DNA from: Candidatus Dadabacteria bacterium
Lineage (GTDB): Bacteria > Desulfobacterota_D > UBA1144 > Nemesobacterales > Nemesobacteraceae
Assembly: GCA_022827275.1 (NCBI GenBank)
Contig: JAJDTG010000005.1
Coordinates: 90,442 to 154,441, forward strand
Length of the DNA stretch: 64,000 bases
Reading direction: 5' to 3'
A model generated the notes under the pieces. The model saw nothing but the letters and a program-made list of their open reading frames with translations. It had not been told where the DNA came from and searched no databases. Positions 63,254-64,000 of the stretch are shown here, in pieces (the first letter of the stretch is position 1; each line of letters starts with the position of its first letter). A program made the position numbers and the translations under genes.

Positions 63254-64000
63254 TTCTTCCAGCAAGTCTTATCGGCAAGGCCTGAGAGGCTCTGCTTCCT
63301 TTCTACAGCATTTATTCCTTTTTCTTTCCCAGCAGCGTGGTTGTCTTTTGGTTCTGCTGTGCCTGTCCTTGCTCAGCATATTCGCCAATGAAGCCGTCGC
63401 CCAAACTGTCTCCGTTCCGGCTACCCAGACAGTCGCTGAACCGGCAGCGCACACCCGTGTGTCCATGACCTTCACGGGTCCCGGAGGTAGTGGTGACTAC
63501 GCGACACCGTCTATAGTTTCTGGAGGAACTGCGAGCGGGCGGCAAAACAATGGGACCATATCCTGTGCTGTCGGCGACGACTTCGTGGTGGACCGGAGTG
63601 ACAGTGGCGTCACAATTACTGCAGGGCAGAGTACGCACACTCATGATACCTTCACAGTCTGCGCGGACACCGTGGATGAACCGGACGAGACTTTCACCAT
63701 CGGTTGGGGCGCGAGTTTAGGAAACCCGTTCGACTCAAACGCCTCCCATTGCACTAGCGCCTCATATTGTACCACCACCTTCACAATCACCGACGACGAC
63801 CCGACGGAGGTGAGCCTTGCGCGGGTGGGTTCGGGCGCGGTGACCGAGGGCCAGAAGATCGAGTTCACGGTAACGCTGGGCCGTGCGCTGGTTGCGGGCG
63901 AGACCATTGACGTGCCGCTTTCAATCGGCGGCACGAACGTCACCACCGGTGACTGGAGTCTTGCGCTGAAGCCGGGAGCGACCAACACGGGGGTCGCCCG
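63210..64000 (+). CDS. Calx-beta domain secreted protein, N-terminal part
   Basis: This open frame leaves the window on the right. The visible 263 residues have a long N-region, a hydrophobic signal core (CLLVLLCLSLLSIFANEAVAQ) and Calx-beta-type repeats: DEPDETFTIGWGASLG and FTITDDDPTEVSLARVGSGA, with VTEGQKIEFTVTLGRALVAG opening the next unit. Calx-beta repeats bind calcium and build large adhesins or surface proteins. ATG 63210 has a G9 tract, not a ribosome-binding site, ahead of it, so initiation at 63134 with a one-base slip is more likely. Confidence 0.75.
   Translation, partial: MSPYIGCSSSPSCSNSSSKSYRQGLRGSASFLQHLFLFLSQQRGCLLVLLCLSLLSIFANEAVAQTVSVPATQTVAEPAAHTRVSMTFTGPGGSGDYATPSIVSGGTASGRQNNGTISCAVGDDFVVDRSDSGVTITAGQSTHTHDTFTVCADTVDEPDETFTIGWGASLGNPFDSNASHCTSASYCTTTFTITDDDPTEVSLARVGSGAVTEGQKIEFTVTLGRALVAGETIDVPLSIGGTNVTTGDWSLALKPGATNTGVA

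Noticed and set aside
1..64000. CRISPR arrays, rRNA genes, prophage
   Set aside because: No regularly spaced repeats, rRNA sequence or phage structural genes were seen.

Overview
The window comes from a Gram-negative bacterium. It encodes outer-membrane barrels, a TonB-dependent receptor, a LolA-like periplasmic carrier, RND pumps, and an rpoN-hpf-ptsN-hprK-rapZ cluster. The housekeeping genes (hemB with an Asp-type metal site, type B L31, htpG, glnS, purU) and the rpoN cluster with HprK suggest a deltaproteobacterial or Dadabacteria-like lineage. The assignment is an inference, and a marine-invertebrate (sponge) symbiont is possible but unproven.

Layout. 1-12 kb: the end of a trans-aconitate methyltransferase, L31, an AbiE toxin-antitoxin locus whose toxin has lost its core, hemB, an FN3/LRR surface protein, a decayed methyltransferase, htpG, acpH, a beta-barrel protein, a GST and a DUF4143 ATPase. 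12-39 kb: an accessory island rich in sterol-type enzymes and envelope transport. 39-51 kb: a short-chain beta-oxidation operon (acyl-CoA dehydrogenase, 3-hydroxyacyl-CoA dehydrogenase, crotonase, thiolase), a double CDGSH protein, a thioredoxin-fold protein, glnS, a second crotonase, a GNAT, purU, a MoxR/VWA pair, phzF, tRNA-Cys and tRNA-Leu. 51-62 kb: a TonB receptor, a HAD phosphatase, the rpoN/PTS-Ntr operon and an oligopeptide-binding lipoprotein. 62-64 kb: an IS remnant, a toxin fragment, and the start of a Calx-beta surface protein behind a G9 tract.

The central island is the most interesting part. It holds three sterol C-24 methyltransferase (Erg6/SMT) paralogues, an ERG4/ERG24-type sterol reductase, a Rieske oxygenase, an FAD oxidoreductase and a GPP34-cytochrome P450 fusion whose P450 lacks the usual oxygen-activating acid-alcohol pair. 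It also carries two RND/MMPL exporters, a LolA-like periplasmic protein, an outer-membrane barrel and a periplasmic TPR protein. In the middle sits a five-gene signalling module: periplasmic binding protein, histidine kinase, SpoIIE-type phosphatase response regulator, RsbW-like kinase and STAS protein. I read this as a candidate system for sensing, side-chain alkylating, reducing and trafficking sterols. No squalene epoxidase or oxidosqualene cyclase is present, so the substrate may be imported from a host or made from genes elsewhere.

Several loci show decay or possible on/off switching: internal deletions in abiEii and a methyltransferase, an A7 frameshift in an SDR gene, a G9 tract before the Calx-beta gene, a 521-bp MITE-like element and gene conversion between two SMT genes.
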